The translations under genes were made by a program, and so were the position numbers. The notes beneath the pieces were generated by a model. It did not search any database, had not been told where the DNA came from, and saw only the letters and a list, made by a program, of their open reading frames with translations. A stretch of 64,000 bases of DNA. Source: an uncultured Negativibacillus sp. Its GTDB lineage: Bacteria; Bacillota; Clostridia; Oscillospirales; Ruminococcaceae. Location: positions 1-64,000 of the forward strand of contig NZ_CALXIN010000002.1 of the NCBI RefSeq assembly GCF_944388365.1, in the 5' to 3' direction. Numbering within the stretch: the stretch's first letter is position 1; every line of letters starts with the position of its first letter. Shown here piece after piece: positions 62,477 to 64,000 of this stretch.

Positions 62477-62890
62477 ATGACATTTGGAGAGAAGTTTAAA
62501 ATCCAGCGGGAAAAGCTGGGTTTGACACAACAGCAGGTGGCGGATGCATTGGGGATTAACCGCCGGATGATTACGCGGTATGAAAATGGGATTTCCTTTC
62601 CGAGGACAAAGGAAGCCTACCGGAAGATTGCAGAATTTTTTGAGGTGGATATTAATTACCTGCTGACCGAGGAGGAGGAGTTTGTAGTTCAGGCTTTGGA
62701 GCAGTACGGTTCCCGCGGGATGCAGGAGGCACAGGAGCTGATCCATTCAATGTCGGGACTGTTTGCAGGAGGTAGCCTGTCCGAGCAGGATAAGGATGCT
62801 GTCATGAAGGCATTGCAGGATATTTACTGGGAGTCCAAGGCGCGCAATGTACAGAAATACACCCCCAAAAAGTACCAGAAGCAGGACTAA
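62477..62890 (+). CDS. XRE-family transcriptional repressor
   Basis: 137 residues from ATG 62477. The N-terminal helix-turn-helix (about 5-60: LTQQQVADALGINRRMITRYENG) is followed by a helical dimerisation region. It is upstream of an ImmA/IrrE-type protease, whose known role in other systems (ImmR/ImmA, DdrO/IrrE) is to cut such a repressor after DNA damage. Expected to repress its own operon and the divergent gene. Confidence 0.88.
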   Translation: MTFGEKFKIQREKLGLTQQQVADALGINRRMITRYENGISFPRTKEAYRKIAEFFEVDINYLLTEEEEFVVQALEQYGSRGMQEAQELIHSMSGLFAGGSLSEQDKDAVMKALQDIYWESKARNVQKYTPKKYQKQD

Positions 62891-62905
62891 AGGAGTGAGA
62901 GCGCA

Positions 62906-63448
62906 ATGATGATTCGCTCGAAGGAAATTTATCAGCGGGCGCAGCGCATTGTCCGGCACTGCAAGACCAGGGATGCGCTGGAGATTGCCGCAGAGCTGGG
63001 GATCTATGTTCACAGCATCGACAGCCTGACCTCGCTGTTGGGGATGTATACCTATCGTCACAAGGAAAGACACATCCTTTTGAATGCCAACATGGACCCG
63101 ATGCTGACACAGATGGTTTGTGCGCATGAAATCGGACATGACCTTCTGCATCGGGAGCTTGCCAAAGGAAGCGGTTCGCTGCCGGAGTTTGTGCTGTTCG
63201 ATATGCGTTCCACGCCGGAATATGAAGCCAATGCCTTTGCAGCTCATCTGCTGATCGACGACAGGGAGCTTCTCGAAAATCTGCGACAGGGATACGATGT
63301 AGCTCAACTGGCTTCGATGATGGGAACCAATATCAACCTGATGCTGATTAAACTAAACGAATTAAACCGCATGGGATGGCAGCTGAATCTGCCGTATGTT
63401 CCGCACGGGGATTTTCTGAAAAACCTGAAGGCGCAGGAGGAAGATTAG
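62906..63448 (+). CDS. ImmA/IrrE-family metallopeptidase
   Basis: 180 residues from ATG 62906 (or 62909), after AAAGGAGTGAG. The zinc motif is H74-E-I-G-H78, followed by DLLH and a downstream EYEANAFAAHLLI, which supplies the third ligand in this family. Cytosolic. It probably cleaves the XRE repressor encoded just upstream. Confidence 0.9.
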   Translation: MMIRSKEIYQRAQRIVRHCKTRDALEIAAELGIYVHSIDSLTSLLGMYTYRHKERHILLNANMDPMLTQMVCAHEIGHDLLHRELAKGSGSLPEFVLFDMRSTPEYEANAFAAHLLIDDRELLENLRQGYDVAQLASMMGTNINLMLIKLNELNRMGWQLNLPYVPHGDFLKNLKAQEED

Positions 63449-63476
63449 GGAACACTGGAAGGAGGTCCGCCGAAGA

Positions 63477-64000
63477 ATGAAACAGCGCATCTATCTGGCA
63501 ATCGACCTGAAGTCGTTTTATGCTTCGGTGGAATGCAGAGAACGGGGACTGGACCCGATGGACACCAATCTGGTGGTGGCGGATGAAAGCCGGACCGATA
63601 AGACCATCTGCCTCGCGGTCAGTCCTTCGCTGAAAACCTACGGCATTTCGGGAAGGGCAAGACTGTTCGAGGTGGTACAGCGCGTTCGGGAAGCAAATGC
63701 AGGCCGCAGACACGATGCACCAGGGAAAAAACTGACGGGAAGATCCTGCTTTTTGTCCGAGCTCAACGCCTCTCCGCAGCTGGAAATTGACTATCTCATC
63801 GCGCCGCCGCGCATGGCCTATTACATGGAGTACAGCACTCGCGTCTACAATGTTTATCTCAAATATATTGCGCCGGAGGACATCCTGGTCTATTCCATCG
63901 ACGAGGTTTTTCTGGATGTGACCGACTATCTGCATACCTATCGCCTTTCTGCACGGGAGCTGGCGATGAAGATCATTCTGGATGTGCTCCATACTACCGG
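63477..64000 (+). CDS. Y-family DNA polymerase (DinB/UmuC-like), 3' end outside window
   Basis: 174 codons are visible from ATG 63477, after GGAGG at 63460-63464. Palm-domain catalytic residues are present: D10 in AIDLKSFYASVEC, and D142 and E143 in YSIDEVFLDVTD. Compared with DinB it has extra residues between the finger and palm strands, as in the UvrX/UmuC-like group of Firmicutes. It would copy past damaged bases. It is third in the operon with the repressor and protease. Confidence 0.9.
   Translation, partial: MKQRIYLAIDLKSFYASVECRERGLDPMDTNLVVADESRTDKTICLAVSPSLKTYGISGRARLFEVVQRVREANAGRRHDAPGKKLTGRSCFLSELNASPQLEIDYLIAPPRMAYYMEYSTRVYNVYLKYIAPEDILVYSIDEVFLDVTDYLHTYRLSARELAMKIILDVLHTT

Overview
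The window reads as the chromosome of a low-to-mid GC Gram-positive anaerobe, most likely a gut Clostridia (Oscillospirales or Lachnospirales type). Support: strong AGGAGG ribosome-binding sites with many TTG and GTG starts, lipobox-bearing substrate-binding proteins, U-tailed hairpin terminators after most operons, Opp/Dpp transporters in two copies, IS200-type elements, a PocR/LytS-AraC two-component system, and no outer-membrane genes. No rRNA, tRNA or CRISPR array was seen.

Layout. 0-5.4 kb is AT-rich and looks acquired: the tail of a large serine recombinase, a two-gene nuclease plus SMC/Rad50-like ATPase pair that resembles a defence system, a small membrane protein whose start looks frameshifted, and gene debris. 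4.4-8.1 kb holds a LysR regulator divergent from an agmatinase-family ureohydrolase and a YjiH-type membrane protein. An IS200 element follows. 9.1-13.5 kb is an MMPL exporter with a secreted repeat-rich partner. 14.2-23.3 kb is a MerR regulator and a seven-gene operon joining a complete Dpp-type ABC importer to a cytosolic molybdopterin oxidoreductase and its four-cluster ferredoxin subunit. Promoter spacing suggests MerR control. 23.7-26.8 kb (minus strand) is a fucose/arabinose-isomerase-like protein and xylulokinase. 27.7-34.6 kb is a peptide-use cluster: transglutaminase-like protein, HExxH metallopeptidase, POT peptide symporter interrupted by a +1 frameshift in an A7 run, Xaa-Pro peptidase and M32 carboxypeptidase. 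A second, different IS200 follows.

35.4-44.6 kb is the most striking region. Seven tightly packed genes encode three FHA proteins, two PP2C phosphatases and two Ser/Thr kinases. One FHA protein carries an extracellular trypsin-like protease joined through a membrane helix to the FHA domain. One kinase has about 760 residues of extracellular repeat sequence. A convergent gene of unknown function follows. Together they look like a transmembrane phospho-signalling device that senses something at the cell surface.

45.9-53.5 kb (minus strand) is a second Opp/Dpp importer, headed by a HAD-like hydrolase and ending in two metallophosphoesterases. 53.8-58.1 kb has a PocR histidine kinase and AraC response regulator divergent from an isochorismatase-family hydrolase and an APC permease. 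58.4-61.9 kb is pstSCAB without phoU. 62.0-64.0 kb is a DNA-damage-type cassette: a small conserved protein divergent from an XRE repressor, an ImmA/IrrE protease and a Y-family polymerase that runs off the window. Two near-consensus divergent promoters there overlap repeated operator-like sites.

All calls come from reading the sequence and from knowledge of the families. No database search was run.
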